Source of the DNA: Arbacia lixula
Lineage: Eukaryota > Echinodermata > Echinoidea > Arbacioida > Arbaciidae
DNA: 64,000 bases
Reading direction: 5' to 3'
Assembly: GCA_963669155.1 (NCBI GenBank)
Contig: OZ022597.1
Coordinates: 14,403,965-14,467,964 of the forward strand
This document shows positions 41,997 to 53,779 of this stretch, one piece after another. Each line of letters opens with the position of its first letter. The stretch's first letter is position 1. Position numbers and translations under genes: made by a program. Under the pieces are notes generated by a model that was given only the letters and a program-made list of their open reading frames with translations, was not told the origin of the DNA and made no database searches.

Positions 41997-42234
41997 AGTT
42001 GTAGTGATGATAATCAGGGCAGAACCATTCTGAAACCATCATAAGTCCCAATCTCGTTTGGTTTAAATGACTGTATAATTTGGATTCATTCCAGTAATCC
42101 TGAAATTAAATGAGAATCAATCTTTCTGTCTTCATTACGGGTCATGTAATCATTACTACAACTATTCCTTAGCTTTAAAATAACAAGACTGCCATGACAT
42201 GAGATAGGAGAAGAAAAGGTATTATTGCTTCACA

Positions 42235-43200
42235 CTTTTTATGCCTCTGCCATTAAGTGGCCGGAGGCATTATGTTTTCGGGTTGTCCGTCCGTCCATCC
42301 ATCCATTTAGGCAATATTTTGAGAACTATTCACCAGATTTGCTTCAAACTTGGTACATGTGTGTATTGCATGAAACCAATGAAGTGTGTAAAACAGGGGT
42401 CAAATCTGATTGAGGTCAAAGGTCAATGAACTTTGTAAAAATTGACCAAAATTGACCTATTTCACAATAAATCCAAATCCAAGAATGCAATTCTCATTAA
42501 ACATAGTACAAAGATGGATCACTACTTGGGGATAGACTGGTGACATTTTTGGTGAAATTCCTGAAAGATCAGAGGTCAAAAGTCAATAACTTTGCCCAAA
42601 TTGGCTAGAAACCCAAAACTTTATATTGTTCACAATAAATTCACAGACAATGGTGCAGTTCCAACCAAACATGGTGCAGAGATGGATCACAAATTGGGGG
42701 GAAACTGGTGACATTTTTGGTGAAATTTCTCAATGGGCAGAGGTCAGAGGTCAATGAACTTTGCCAAAATTGGCTAAAAATTGCCCTCAAATAGATATTT
42801 TTCACATTGAATCCAAATCTAATGATTTAATTCAAACCAAACATAGTACAGAGATGTATCACTTAAGGTACACTGGTGAAGTTTGGGTGAAATTCCTGAA
42901 AGGTTAAAGGTCAATGAACTACACAAAATTGGCTAATTTTAAACAAACATGATACAAGGATGGATTTAGATGGACTGGTTAGATTGGAAGTCAAAGAAGT
43001 AGGAGGTCAAAAATCAATGAACATTGCCAAAATTGGCTAAACATGGAAAAACAGAATATGATATTTTCATTTTACATAGGAATGCAGTGGTACATTGCCC
43101 ACCAAACATAGACATTTTCTGAGAATAAATCTAAACAGAGCTAGCAAAGAGGCGGAGGCATATTTATCGACTGTGTGGCAGTCGAATTGCTGTAGTTTTA
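42235..43200. mobile_element. Second copy of the 'GCCTCCGCC' element
   Basis: TTTTTATGCCTCTGCCATTA to CGACTGTGTGGCAGTCGAAT; same subunits as 29195-30318. It holds a perfect AGGTCAAAGGTCA at 42413-42425. Confidence 0.88.
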
Positions 43201-43281
43201 TTTTTGTATAGTATCACTCGCATATCAGTCATACATATATTATCAGCACATACAGTAATTGATATTTATTTTAGTCATTTT

Positions 43282-43943
43282 TGTCTCGCCCACCGGAGGT
43301 GAAGGCGAGACTAAGGGATCCAAATGGCGTCCGTCCGTCGTCCGTCCGTCGTCCGTCCGTCGTCCGTCGTCCGTCACAAATGTTAAAGTTTACCTGCAAG
43401 ACTCTCTTATGATCCATAACTTGGCAACTGTTACAGCAATGGCAGCCACACTTGGTTGATAGAAGCACTAGGGGTATCTTCATGTTATGGTGTTGTCAGA
43501 GGTCATGTGATGATGTCAAAGGTCATTTGAGGTCATATATTAAAGAGTATGTGCAAGACTCTCTTTTTCTATGTTAAAGTTTACCTGCAAGACTCTCTTT
43601 TGACAAATAACTTCACATAGGTTGCTTGGATTACAACCTAACTTGGGTCATAGATGCACTGGGGGTGCCTTCGTGTTATGGTACCGTTGGAGGTCACAGG
43701 ATAAGGTCAAAGGTCATTTGAGGTCATACGTTAAAGTTTACCTGCAAGACTCTCTTTTGACAAATAACTTCACATAGGTTGCTTGGATTACAACCTAACT
43801 TGGGTCATAGATGCACTGGGGGTACCTTCATGTTATGGTGCCGTTGGAGGTCACAGGATAAGGTCAAAGGTCATTACAATTCTTTTGCGTAGCAACGGAG
43901 ATCGCGATATTTCTGGTTATTTTCGCAAGTGGGCGAGACACAA
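43282..43943. mobile_element. Second copy of the 'TGTCTCGCCCAC' element
   Basis: Same ends and CCGTCC minisatellite as 31145-32463, with fewer 157-bp units. DR1 motifs at 43704 and 43861 are again 157 bp apart. Lies only about 80 bp after the neighbouring GCCTCCGCC copy, as at 30-31 kb. Confidence 0.9.
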
Positions 43944-45215
43944 TATTGCTAATGCCTTGTTATTAAAATATTGACATCTGCAGATTTCCTGTTGATCATG
44001 TTTTGAGCTTACGAACGCATATAGTGTAGATCTTTGGTAACATGTCTGAGAGGGTAGGAACTTCAATGAATATATTCATGAGACAATTTCCAAGGGATTT
44101 GATGTTAAGCCTTGTAAAGCTTTGCTAGCCCTGCTAGAATATTCTTGTGTATAACATGCTGCAAACTGATACATGGTGCTTTCAGATCACAAATCTTCAC
44201 TGCCTCCGCAAAAAGTTAATTATCTCAGGAGTTTTTAAAAGTTACTTTTGTGTTGTACTTCGTACCTCTATTTGAAAGTGATAAATCTAAGGTAGATTGG
44301 TATCACTTTGCTTGGGTAACCGAGCAACAGCACATAGCAACTGTTGCTATGAAACCCAGGTCTTATTCTTATTTTTGTTCCCCATTTTTCCTTTATATTG
44401 CTGTGTAGCCAAATGGCTGCTCAATGAGGTTTGTATGCACCAATGGCATATGAACGATTAAAACATGTGGCATGATGAACTGAAATTGCAAGTTGATGAC
44501 AAGGAATATATTTGTTCATGGCAGAAACCCATTATTGTAATATTGTAGCTCAATTTGATTTTGATATGATTTGTGTCTATATATAAGAAGCCTACATCAG
44601 AAGAGAACTGGGGAGAAAATTTACTGACTCACTGAAAAAATGATGGATTTTGAAAAGGGGGTATAGGTTTTAAAGATGGGTATCGCTTTTGCAGGGCCCT
44701 TTTTTAAAACACAGAAATTAGAAGAAAATACTGCCTAGAGACCGGAGGCCACTGTGCGCTGTAGTCTGCACCACAGTGCATGCGTTCAATGGAAGCAATG
44801 CCTGCCATCACGTGGTGACAAGGACAATATGGTTAGGAATGTAAACTATGGTTTGTGCATTTCACAGGTAAACAAGGATAGCTTTTCTCCCTTGAGTGGC
44901 CTCTCTATGCAGGTTTGGCTGTAGTATGCCAATAACATGGTTTACGGAATGCAATTATCTCTAATGATGTTTTCATATGCGAAAAAGATTTAATTTTTAA
45001 GTCGTTTTGAAGATTTTTAAAACCTTGCCATTTGGTCCGATTCCCATTTCATCTACACGTGCCAGCTGATAAATATGGGTTATGTTTAGGGGTAGTGACT
45101 CTGGATTATGGTTAGGGTTAAAGATTATGTTAAGGAATATAACAGTTTGGTGAAGTTTACTTAATCTTTCAGGGGCGTTTCAAGGCTTCCCTTGTAGACG
45201 AAATGGTGATTAGAC
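43944..45215. other. Intergenic, no gene; partial family A repeat
   Basis: 44700-44960 shares CTGTGCGCTGTAGTC, AGTGCATGCGTTCAATGG and GTGACAAGGACAATATGGTT with family A. No coding sequence supported. Confidence 0.45.
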
Positions 45216-45249
45216 AAAATGGTTGAAGACCAAATGGCTGTAAAACATT

Positions 45250-45770
45250 TAAACTACCCTAACCCCTCCACCGTCCTCCTCATTCTAACTTTCACCCTCG
45301 CCCTCCATCCCACCCCCCCCCCCCACCATCAGCATCTCTCTCGCATGCACCCTCTGCACTCTCTCCCTATCCCCACCTACCCCCTCCCCTCCACATCTCT
45401 CTCGCCCCCCCCCCCTCTCCACCCTCACCCCATCCCCACCCCCACCCCTCTTCACATCTCTCTTGTCTGCACCCTCTCCCTCTTCCCCTCCTCCTCCCCC
45501 TCCCACCTTCCACATCTCTCTCGCCTGCAGCCCCTCCACCACCCTCCGCATCTCTCTCGCCAGCCCCCTCTCTACCCTCACCCCATCCCCACCCCACCTC
45601 TCTCTACATCTCTCTTGCCTGCACCCTCTCCCTCTCCCCCTCCCCCTCCCACCCCCACCATCCAAATCTCTCTCGCCTACACCCTCGCCATTTCCCCAAT
45701 CTCCCCCACCCACCTACCCCACCCCCTTCTTCACCCCTCTCCTTCTCCCCTTCCCTCTCCTGCCTACCGA
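45250..45770. repeat. C-rich minisatellite
   Basis: Diverged units containing CACATCTCTCTCGCCTGCAC and CCCTCACCCCATCCCCA. The plus-strand open frame across it (Pro/Ser/His/Leu) and the Gly/Arg/Glu minus-strand one are low-complexity artefacts. Confidence 0.85.
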
Positions 45771-45774
45771 CCTC

Positions 45775-46215
45775 TATAGACGTCGGCGCTCCTGCTCCAG
45801 TGCCATCTCACAACTGCTAGGTATTAAGCCATGGATTACATTGCACTTCCAGTGACGCAAACACACGTACGTAAAACGCTAATGATGATTTACTGATGTG
45901 TATATAAGCCTGTATATAGTATGGCCCCTTTCAGCATTTTTATCAAGAATCCATTTATTTTTGTACACTATGAATATACATGTATTTTATCTGTAGCATA
46001 GTGTCTGTATCAATGTAGAAAGCTGATCAAGTCGTAGGGTCTAGATTTTATGTGATTTTAAAACGCCATATTTATTTGATAATCGTTGTACATTATCGAT
46101 GGCTTACGTCTAGTTATCGTCAGTTGCATTCATGTTAACTTTGCTGTATACCATATATATCATGTTAATGTATATGTTATTGTTGTCCAGTGAATAAATA
46201 CATGTATTTTGCTTG
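45775..46215 (+). other. Possible 3' UTR end of an unidentified transcript
   Basis: Unique AT-rich sequence with TGTA-rich elements, ending in GTGAATAAATACATGTATTTTGC (signal at about 46192-46197). It reads like a terminal 3' UTR. It could be a distal 3' end of the giant gene or belong to a gene lost or unrecognised here. Confidence 0.3.
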
Positions 46216-46325
46216 AACAAGGAAAAAGATGTAAGGTATCAAATGTATTGGAAGGAAAATAATTTGTAGTGTGATGTGAGTTGGTGATGGGTATGGGAGA
46301 ATGTGGGAACGAGATGTGTGTACTC

Positions 46326-46880
46326 AAAGGTGATATTCAAAGAAAATCCAAAAATATGAAGATATTCATCTTCAGAAAGCTTATAAGCCATACAATGAGC
46401 TCGGATGACATTCAAACAATACATGTATATCACTTTCCAAAAAGCGAAATTAGGATGAAAACAATCACCGTATTCTCGGGGACAAATTTGACCTACTGTC
46501 ATCCGAAACGGCCTTTAGGTCTGACGTAAGAAACGGGAGGCGTTATTGTGCATCACACATGCCAATCCGCAGCTTCTTTTCCGCCAGAAGCATCGGGCAT
46601 TGTTAATGAAACTGTGATGGCAGTTGCTAGTGGATTAACAGGTGTGATACACAATGGTCATTGTGAAGCATATCCCGGCTGTGACGTACACACAACGCCA
46701 CTTTCCCTTAGGCGATTTCGTAGGTCAGGAAGAGAGTCACTTTAGTGACATTTGACTTTCATTAAACACATAACTGAACACTTTCATGGCATCTTAGCTG
46801 CATAAATTGCTTTAATAACTCATTCAATTATGAAATAAACTATATCTATTTGATTTTATTTCCTATGAATATCACCTTTA
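46326..46880. repeat. MITE, 'AAAGGTGATATTC' family, about 550 bp, copy 1
   Basis: Starts AAAGGTGATATTCAAAGAAA and ends TTTCCTATGAATATCACCTT. The second copy (59807-60356) is alike throughout. Confidence 0.9.
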
Positions 46881-46920
46881 AATTTAGTAGACATGGAGGG
46901 AGTGTGAGAGAGAGAGACAG

Positions 46921-47475
46921 AGAGATGTATGAAAAACATATACATAGAGATGTATGAAAAACATATACATAGAGATGTATGAAAAACATATACATAGAGA
47001 TGTATGAAAAACATATACATAGAGATGTATGAAAAACATATACATAGAGATGTATGAAAAACATATACATAGAGATGTATGAAAAACATATACATAGAGA
47101 TGTATGAAAAACATATACATAAGAGATGTATGAAAAACATATACATAGAGATGTATGAAAAACATATACATAGAGATGTATGAAAAACATATACATAGAG
47201 ATGTATGAGAACATATACATAGAGATGTATGAAAAACATATACATAGAGATGTATGAAAAACATATACATAGAGATGTATGAAAAACATATACATAGAGA
47301 TGTATGAAAAACATATACATAGAGATGTATGAAAAACATATACATAGAGATGTATGAGAACATATACATAGAGATGTATGAGAACATATACGTAGAAATG
47401 TATGAAAACATATACATAGAGATATGTATGAAAACATATACATAGAGATGTATGAAAAACATATACATAGTGAGA
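46921..47475. repeat. 25-bp satellite, about 22 copies
   Basis: Unit AGAGATGTATGAAAAACATA TACAT, almost perfect in the centre, decaying after 47340. The three long minus-strand open frames exist because 25 bp is not a multiple of 3 and the unit lacks stops in that direction; not genes. Confidence 0.97.
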
Positions 47476-47532
47476 GATATGTATTAAGACATATACAAAG
47501 AGATACTGTATATACTAAAACGTATACATGTA

Positions 47533-48171
47533 CAGTTGAGGCCAGAAGTTTACATACACCCAGGAAATTCAAAGAAAAGTTGACACTTGCCAAACATAAA
47601 ATGTACTCTATCTTATAAAATATTTGTGCTATCATGATAAATTTGATATCAAACTAATAAATATGTCATGTCCCTTCATCTCATTTATTTGTCATTAGAA
47701 GCTGAAAAATATTTAGTTGTAATTTTTCCCAAAAAATCTTCATATTTGAGACAAATTAGAAAAAAAAAACTAGACAAAAGAATTTCGTATGTATGCTACT
47801 TTCTTCTCAACACATACATTTCATTTTTTATTTTTTTGTTCAGTGGTGTCATATTATGATAGAAATGTAATATAAATCATAGATTTAACATTTATACATT
47901 TCTATAAAACGATGTTTGAAAATATGGTATCAAACAATAGAATACATTTGGCACGAATATTACTTTTTTCTAAAAAGAAAATTCCACCTGAAATATAATT
48001 TAATCCCAACGGCATTCCAATCATTTAATACGCTCTTTCATTTGATACCAAATTCGTCATGATACATGAAGTATTCATATTTCTGAAGATGAAGTAAATT
48101 TTCACGATGTTTGGCAAACGAACAAATTTCACTGAATTCCATTGGTGTATGTAAACTTTTGGCCTCAACTT
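47533..48171. mobile_element. Tc1/mariner-type MITE, 639 bp, inserted in the satellite
   Basis: Left end CAGTTGAGGCCAGAAGTTTA CATACACC and right end GGTGTATGTAAACTTTTGGC CTCAACTT, flanked by TA on both sides. The ends resemble those of Tc1-like elements of the Sleeping Beauty type. No transposase frame. Satellite-like sequence (CATAGAGATATGTATGAAGA) resumes after it. Confidence 0.88.
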
Positions 48172-48179
48172 TACAGACA

Positions 48180-49060
48180 TAGAGATATGTATGAAGACAT
48201 ATAGCTAGAGACGTAGGACGAGGAGAGAAAGTGAGAAACCCCTTACATGTACGTATCATGCATGTAGTTCTAGCGATTGACGGGCAAAGAGAGGGTTTTA
48301 CATGAAGGAGTTAGACTTGTAGTTAAATGGATAGGCGAAAGACCGAGAGAGAGAGCAAAAGAGAGGGAGAGAGAAGAGAGAGATCTTGGATGTTGACAAG
48401 AAAGAAGGAGACAAACAGTTGGGTTCACGATGCACACATGAAGTGAGAAATGGAGGGAGCATGTGTGTGAACCTGCCCCCCACCTGCCCCCCCCCCCCCC
48501 CCCCCGCCCTAAAAAGAGCTGCAAGGAGGTAAACAAAAGTTGGAAATCAGACAGGGTGAGACCATAATTATGATCACACAATGTTGACTGGTGTTTTTTT
48601 AAGTACACGTTCAACTGTAATAGCATTGCTTATCATGTTCCTACACCAGTTGAGGAAGGTGAAGCTCTCTTATGAGGAATGTGTATTTAGTCACGCCATA
48701 TTATTAATGAATCTCTGCGCCATATCATGACAATTGAAACCATGCATAATCAGTGAACGGTTTGTTCTATTATGTGGAATATTTGCTCCCGCTGGATTAG
48801 TCTTTGTCATAATTGTCTCGGTAGTCGGTACAGACAGCTAGGTTCACTCTAACACGGTCCATCTATTAGGAAAGATGAATACGCTTGGTTTTGCCCATCA
48901 AACCACTGTGTGCAGGAATTACACGCTTTAATAAATCGTACGTTTTTCACGCAGGCTTATTATCTACCTTTGGTCCTGGATCAAGTTTACAGCGTTACGC
49001 TGTCATGATTTCTCCTTCAAAAGGTTCCAAGAGGAATAATTATTAAGGCCAAACTTGAAT
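48180..49060. other. Intergenic, no gene
   Basis: GA-rich patch at 48335-48395, poly-C at 48486-48506. Nothing else recognised. Confidence 0.5.
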
Positions 49061-49084
49061 AAATTGTCATACTACAGATGTCGA

Positions 49085-49112
49085 TCGAGAGAAAGGGGGG
49101 AAAGGAGATAAA

Positions 49113-49154
<42 letters not shown>

Positions 49155-49170
49155 AGATTGATATAAATAC

Positions 49171-49236
<66 letters not shown>

Positions 49237-49267
49237 GGGGGGAGGTTAATTGAGATAGGTGAAAGAG

Positions 49268-49310
<43 letters not shown>

Positions 49311-49440
49311 AATGAAGATTGATATATAGACAGGAGAGAGAGAGAGATTGATATATATGTATATATATATAGGAGAGAGAGAGAAAGGGGGGGGGGGAGG
49401 TTAATTGAGAAAAGTGAAAGAGGGAAAGAGAGAGAGGTCT
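49085..49440. repeat. (GA)n microsatellite cluster
   Basis: Repeated blocks: (GA)n, G run, 'attgatataaatacagga' or 'ttaattgagataggtgaaa', (GA)n. The Ser/Leu-rich minus-strand frame is an artefact. Confidence 0.95.
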
Positions 49441-49444
49441 TGCT

Positions 49445-50505
49445 GGTAAAATGAGTGTATCCACTGTTTCCGAACTTCATTGAGGAAACTTGCATTGTGA
49501 CTTATTTCTTAACCGACCAGTGCTGTGCTCCAACTGAATATTACAATTCAATCCATATGTTTTTGTATAATTTATATCATTATGAATTATTTTCTGACAG
49601 TCCCATCAGCTAAAATGAAATGCAAGGAGACTGTCGAGCTTGTGATAAATGGTATTCGTGTAAAAACGCGTACACGTTGTGTGTGATTTGCCTGCGTATG
49701 ATCTGGACACAGTGCGCGCCCAGTATCGCGTGGCAGGTTTAAGCAAAAAAGGACGAACATGCGGGTGGAAAATGGGTTTTTACTCAAAAAGTTGCAAAAA
49801 TATGCAGCCAAATTTGGTACCATTGTAAAGCATGAACGATAATAAAGGCATTCATGATATTTGTAGCGCAGAATTCGACGGGAATGATGACCATTTTTGA
49901 GCATGAAAAAATGAAAAAAAAATGCATGAAAAAAAAATGTTTTTTGTCCTCCCATTACTTTGGGTTGCATCATGAATTACTTCGGGGAGGAATACTTCTT
50001 TGCCTTTAAACTGTATAGTGATGTGAAATAACGATTCTACAACAGGCAAATGCAATATTAAGGGGATTAAATGATTCGTTTGGCAAAAAACTTCAAAATA
50101 ACGCACTAGTACATTTATATACAATGTACATAATAATCCATACATCAAAGAAAAATTAAAGAAAAATTACCCACTTAAAACCAATTTCAAGAAGAAATAT
50201 TGTTTAGAGGTGTGCCAGAGGTTGTAATCTTTGCTGAGAATGTGAAGAAAAAAAAAACGAATTTTGTTTTGATGACCAAACCCCTATTTTGGTGCACTTT
50301 TGCTCACGCCTGGCCCACTGTGCGGCGGTCACCAGATGCGACAAATCTTTTCACTCTGAAGGTATTCAAATATTGCAAAGACACATCTTAGCATTTCGAT
50401 CTGGATTTCATAAGCGAAACGGCCGGGGCACGAGCGTCATATTCTTAATTGTTCCGTTGCAATTCGCTCAAGTATATACGTCATCTCTCTAAGCCTCTTA
50501 TATCA
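49445..50505. other. Intergenic, no gene
   Basis: AT-rich; short open frames without domains or splice context. Confidence 0.4.
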
Positions 50506-50506
50506 A

Positions 50507-50642
50507 ATGGAAAAGGGTGAGCTAACTGAAACGACTATCGAAGAAGCGTATCAACTTTCATACCATTTGATCTGTCACGGTTCAAAAGAAGGGCTGCGCT
50601 TTCTTGTGTGTGTTTTAACTCGAGAAGTCGTCTTTGTAACGG
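50507..50642 (+). CDS. Possible short coding exon, unidentified
   Basis: ATG at 50507 opens 45 codons (M-E-K-G-E-L-T-E-T-T ...) with a non-repetitive amino acid mix, ending at a strong donor (GG before GTGAGT) in phase 1. A phase-1 donor would join in frame to the possible acceptor at 57623 before the GPCR, but about a third of random pairs would do so. No domain recognised. Speculative. Confidence 0.18.
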
Positions 50643-50726
50643 GTGAGTTTTATTCGGTGCTTAACTCAATTCACTGTGTACACGTTCCTTGAAGAAAGGT
50701 CCTTGCGTGGAGAAAAGTGATAATCC

Positions 50727-51068
50727 TTAAAGGTAGCCCGTCCCTTTTGCAGACCTTATTCTGAAAGTTCCCTGACTTTGTCGTCATTTGAAAGAGAGTG
50801 GCTATATAACCTTTCACTGGAATCGACAAAGTGTAATATTCGGTTTAACGGAAAAAATCTTCGAAAATTGATCAACCTTTCTTTTTTCCTACCATGAAAA
50901 TCGTCAAATCTCTATGAAAACTAAAGTTAGATTTTCATTTAATCTACGGGAGTTATAGAACCTCTGACCTTAAGATTTCACCGTTAGTATTCCAAAAGTA
51001 CGTGTTGAATATGTGTAAACTTTCATGGAGTTTGCAGATGTTTGTAAAGGGGACGAGCCATATTTTAA
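50727..51068. repeat. TTAA MITE, family B-like, about 335 bp
   Basis: TTAA then AGGTAGCCCGTCCCTTTTGC at the left; GTAAAGGGGACGAGCCATAT and TTTTAA at the right. Its right end matches that of the repeat before exon 16. Confidence 0.75.
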
Positions 51069-51382
51069 AGGGATAGTTCACCCTTCACCCTGAAATTATT
51101 TTGGTTTCAATAAAAGGAGACACAACATGTTTCTTGAAGAAAGGATCTTGCATGGAGAAAAGTAAAAGTGCTTAAAGATATAGTTCACCCTTCACCCTGA
51201 ACTTATTTTGGTTTTAATAAAAGGAGAGCATCTCGCAAGTGACGTCAGAAAACATTTTTTTTTAATCTTTTAACACTCTTTTCCTTTAACCAATTTTCGT
51301 CAAACCTTCACTAAAATGTTTCTGTCATGTATCTCATTTGATAAAAACCAAAATAATTTCATGGTGAACTATCCCTTTAAAA
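51067..51382. repeat. Foldback element copy with repeated left end
   Basis: AAAGGGATAGTTCACCCTTC at 51067 and again, diverged, at about 51175; right end CATGGTGAACTATCCCTTTA. A lone left-end fragment (GGTAGTTCACCCTGAAATTA) is at about 51657-51700. Confidence 0.75.
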
Positions 51383-51384
51383 TG

Positions 51385-52157
51385 ATTGTTGGGTTATTCT
51401 TACCGAATATCTCCGAACGGAACAGATCAAAAGAGCGACTGAGGAGAAAAAAGTTAGAAGTAAGAAAAGCAAGAATATTGGATCGGGTGAAAGTAAGGAA
51501 GTCGGAGGTATTTCGAAAGGAATGAGCCAAAAAGTCTTTTTAGGGCCAAACTATCCGAAAGAATACCTTACTTTCATCCTATCTACTAACTATGAGTTTT
51601 CTTTTTCTTTTTTTGTCAGGTATTCCGAGCGAATAACCCAAACATGTCCTTTAAAGGGGTAGTTCACCCTGAAATTAAGTTGGTTTCATCAACATGATCA
51701 ATGGTAATGCATCGGCAAAATTGCCGCAAATGTTGCGTTTTTTGAGGATGGGTGATGTATATGAACGGGGTTTCTGGTGTGAATGACATGGATTATCTAT
51801 TCATTCAGTTCCATTCAGGACAGTGTCCAAAATATGTAGAATCGTTCATGTACTGGCCGTATTTTGTATTTTGTGGTGAGATCAGGCCAACATCAGGGTT
51901 CATATATCTTTTCTTCATGGTAAATTCCATTTAGTGTTAAAGTTTTTTTTCGAGGCATATACCTGTCCTCATAATTGCAGTATCCTCCAAAAGAGAAGAT
52001 GGATAGTTATAAAATTATTGCTTGGTTCTATGTTCACTTGTACACCCCTGTAAACAAGATCTAAATAATTACTGATCATTCTCCGAGAAGATGATTATGA
52101 TAAATCTCTATTCGCAACCCATGCCGCATATTCAGTACTCTATAATACCAAGGATGT
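51385..52157. other. Intergenic, no gene
   Basis: Short charged frame at about 51400-51520 (Arg/Lys/Glu-rich) has no start or splice support. Confidence 0.4.
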
Positions 52158-52161
52158 TTAA

Positions 52162-52685
52162 AGACAGCCAGTCCCTTTTTCAGATCACCACAAAACCATC
52201 GAAACATTGGCAAAACATATAGAGAAGTGTGAGCAAGCTCTATATTCACAATTTGAAACTGATACCTAGTGTAAAATTTAAATAATGCACGTAAACAACG
52301 TCTGTGAATAGTCTTTACCTCAGGCTCTTAGCAGTTTGTTTTGAAATATCTGCTTTATTGATTAATCTGATTATTAAATTATAAAACGCATTTTGAAAAA
52401 AAAATTGTTCTATAGAAGGAATCATCTCCAAAGTTTGGTAATTACTCATAAAATTAGGATTTCACACACGCATAATAACCACATAGATACTGTAACAAAG
52501 ACTAATACTTTTTTCGTAGTACGAAAAAAGTCGGTTTGAAATTTAACGGCTGAAAGTTTTTACATATACAGAAAGCTTCAACATGCTATATTCTTAGAAA
52601 TGGTCTTGAATCACACTTTCTTCAATTTACGATCGTGATAGACGAATTCAAATTTTAAGCTTGCAAAAGGGACGGACAATGATCT
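52162..52685 (-). mobile_element. TTAA MITE, family B, inverted copy
   Basis: Reverse complement of 33891-34379 over its length (for example CAGATCACCACAAAACCATC and GACAAT at the far end), with TTAA at 52158-52161 and 52686-52689. Confidence 0.85.
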
Positions 52686-52689
52686 TTAA

Positions 52690-53560
52690 GCACATGTATA
52701 TACATCGCTTTGAACAAAATGTGATTTGAACAAAATTGATGCCGCCACTTAGTATTCATGACTAGCAGCTGCTCTTAACAATATGATGCATTGCGTCACG
52801 TTTACCTGGATTTCATAATTGGTCATACGCATTCCTATACATGCATACATTTCAGCTTTCGCTGCTGAACTTTTGTCAATAAGTGCTTGTTATGTAGTTA
52901 ATAAGGATAAGCGAATACGAAATTTAATACTTTTTGAAATGGAAATACTACCTTGGGCGCGGATGGGCACGTTATTCATGTTACTTGTCTGAAAGGAAAA
53001 TATCTGAAAGTAACGTTTCATGCAACTTTTTAGGCAGGTATAATGCGGAGCATTGTTAAGTTGAGACTTTTACACTGCAACTTGATATCACATTTAGAGC
53101 CCTCTTGCCCTATTGTAACACTATTCCTCGATTGAATCTTTATAGATGCGTCGTAGGTATTACATGTCACAACTGCGCAAGCATATATATGGGGTGAGGA
53201 TATTTCCCCAAATTCTTCTGCGCGCATCCGGTTTTGTTTATACGTCAAATCCAGGCAAAAATCATCCAGAGAATCGGCGGATTCGAACATGGGGGATCAA
53301 AAAGAAAAGAACAAAAGCGTTCTTTTGTGACTAGAAGGAGAGTACATGTACAAATAATGTACATTGAGCAGCTTAAACACCCAAGTAGATCCTTGCCATT
53401 TGATTGGAAGATAAATGGGTCGCGTGATATTAAATGTTTGTTCCATTCCATGGTTAAGCGTGCATTTGTGCTCCATGCAATTTTTTCCATAGCACGCCTG
53501 GACATTTTCAGTGTATGCGCGACACGCACAATTTAGCGTTTTTAGCGGAAAATCATCAGA
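52690..53560. other. Intergenic, no gene
   Basis: No repeat family or coding exon recognised. Overlapping short frames on both strands near 53.2-53.5 kb have no supporting motifs. Confidence 0.4.
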
Positions 53561-53775
53561 ATGAGAACATGGGCTTAAGAGTGACAGAAAGGGGGGGGGG
53601 GAGGGGTAGGGGCAGGGCATGACAAGAGCATAGGCTTAAGAGTAAAATAAAGGGGTGGGGAAGGGGAAGGGGCAGGGCGTGACAAGAGCATAGGCTTGAG
53701 AATAAAAGAAAGGGGAGTTGGGGGAAGGGGAAGCAGGGCAAAATAAGAACATGGGCTTGAGCGTAAAAGAAAGGT
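53560..53775. repeat. G-rich minisatellite, about 62-bp unit, four copies
   Basis: Units share CATAGGCTTAAGAGTAAAA, AAAGGGG, GGGGAAGGGGCAGGGC and GACAAGAG. The Pro/Leu/Ser minus-strand frames come from it. Confidence 0.88.
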
Positions 53776-53779
53776 GCAT

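Noticed and set aside
45219..45855. 186-aa and 130-aa Pro/Ser/His-rich frames
   Set aside because: C-rich minisatellite; no unique sequence apart from a short tail without recognisable features.
46921..47475. CRISPR-like array
   Set aside because: Head-to-tail 25-bp satellite without spacers, in a eukaryotic genome.
46846..47635. 149-259 aa minus-strand frames with a Tyr/Val/Ile/His repeat
   Set aside because: Product of the 25-bp satellite read in three frames; not a protein gene.
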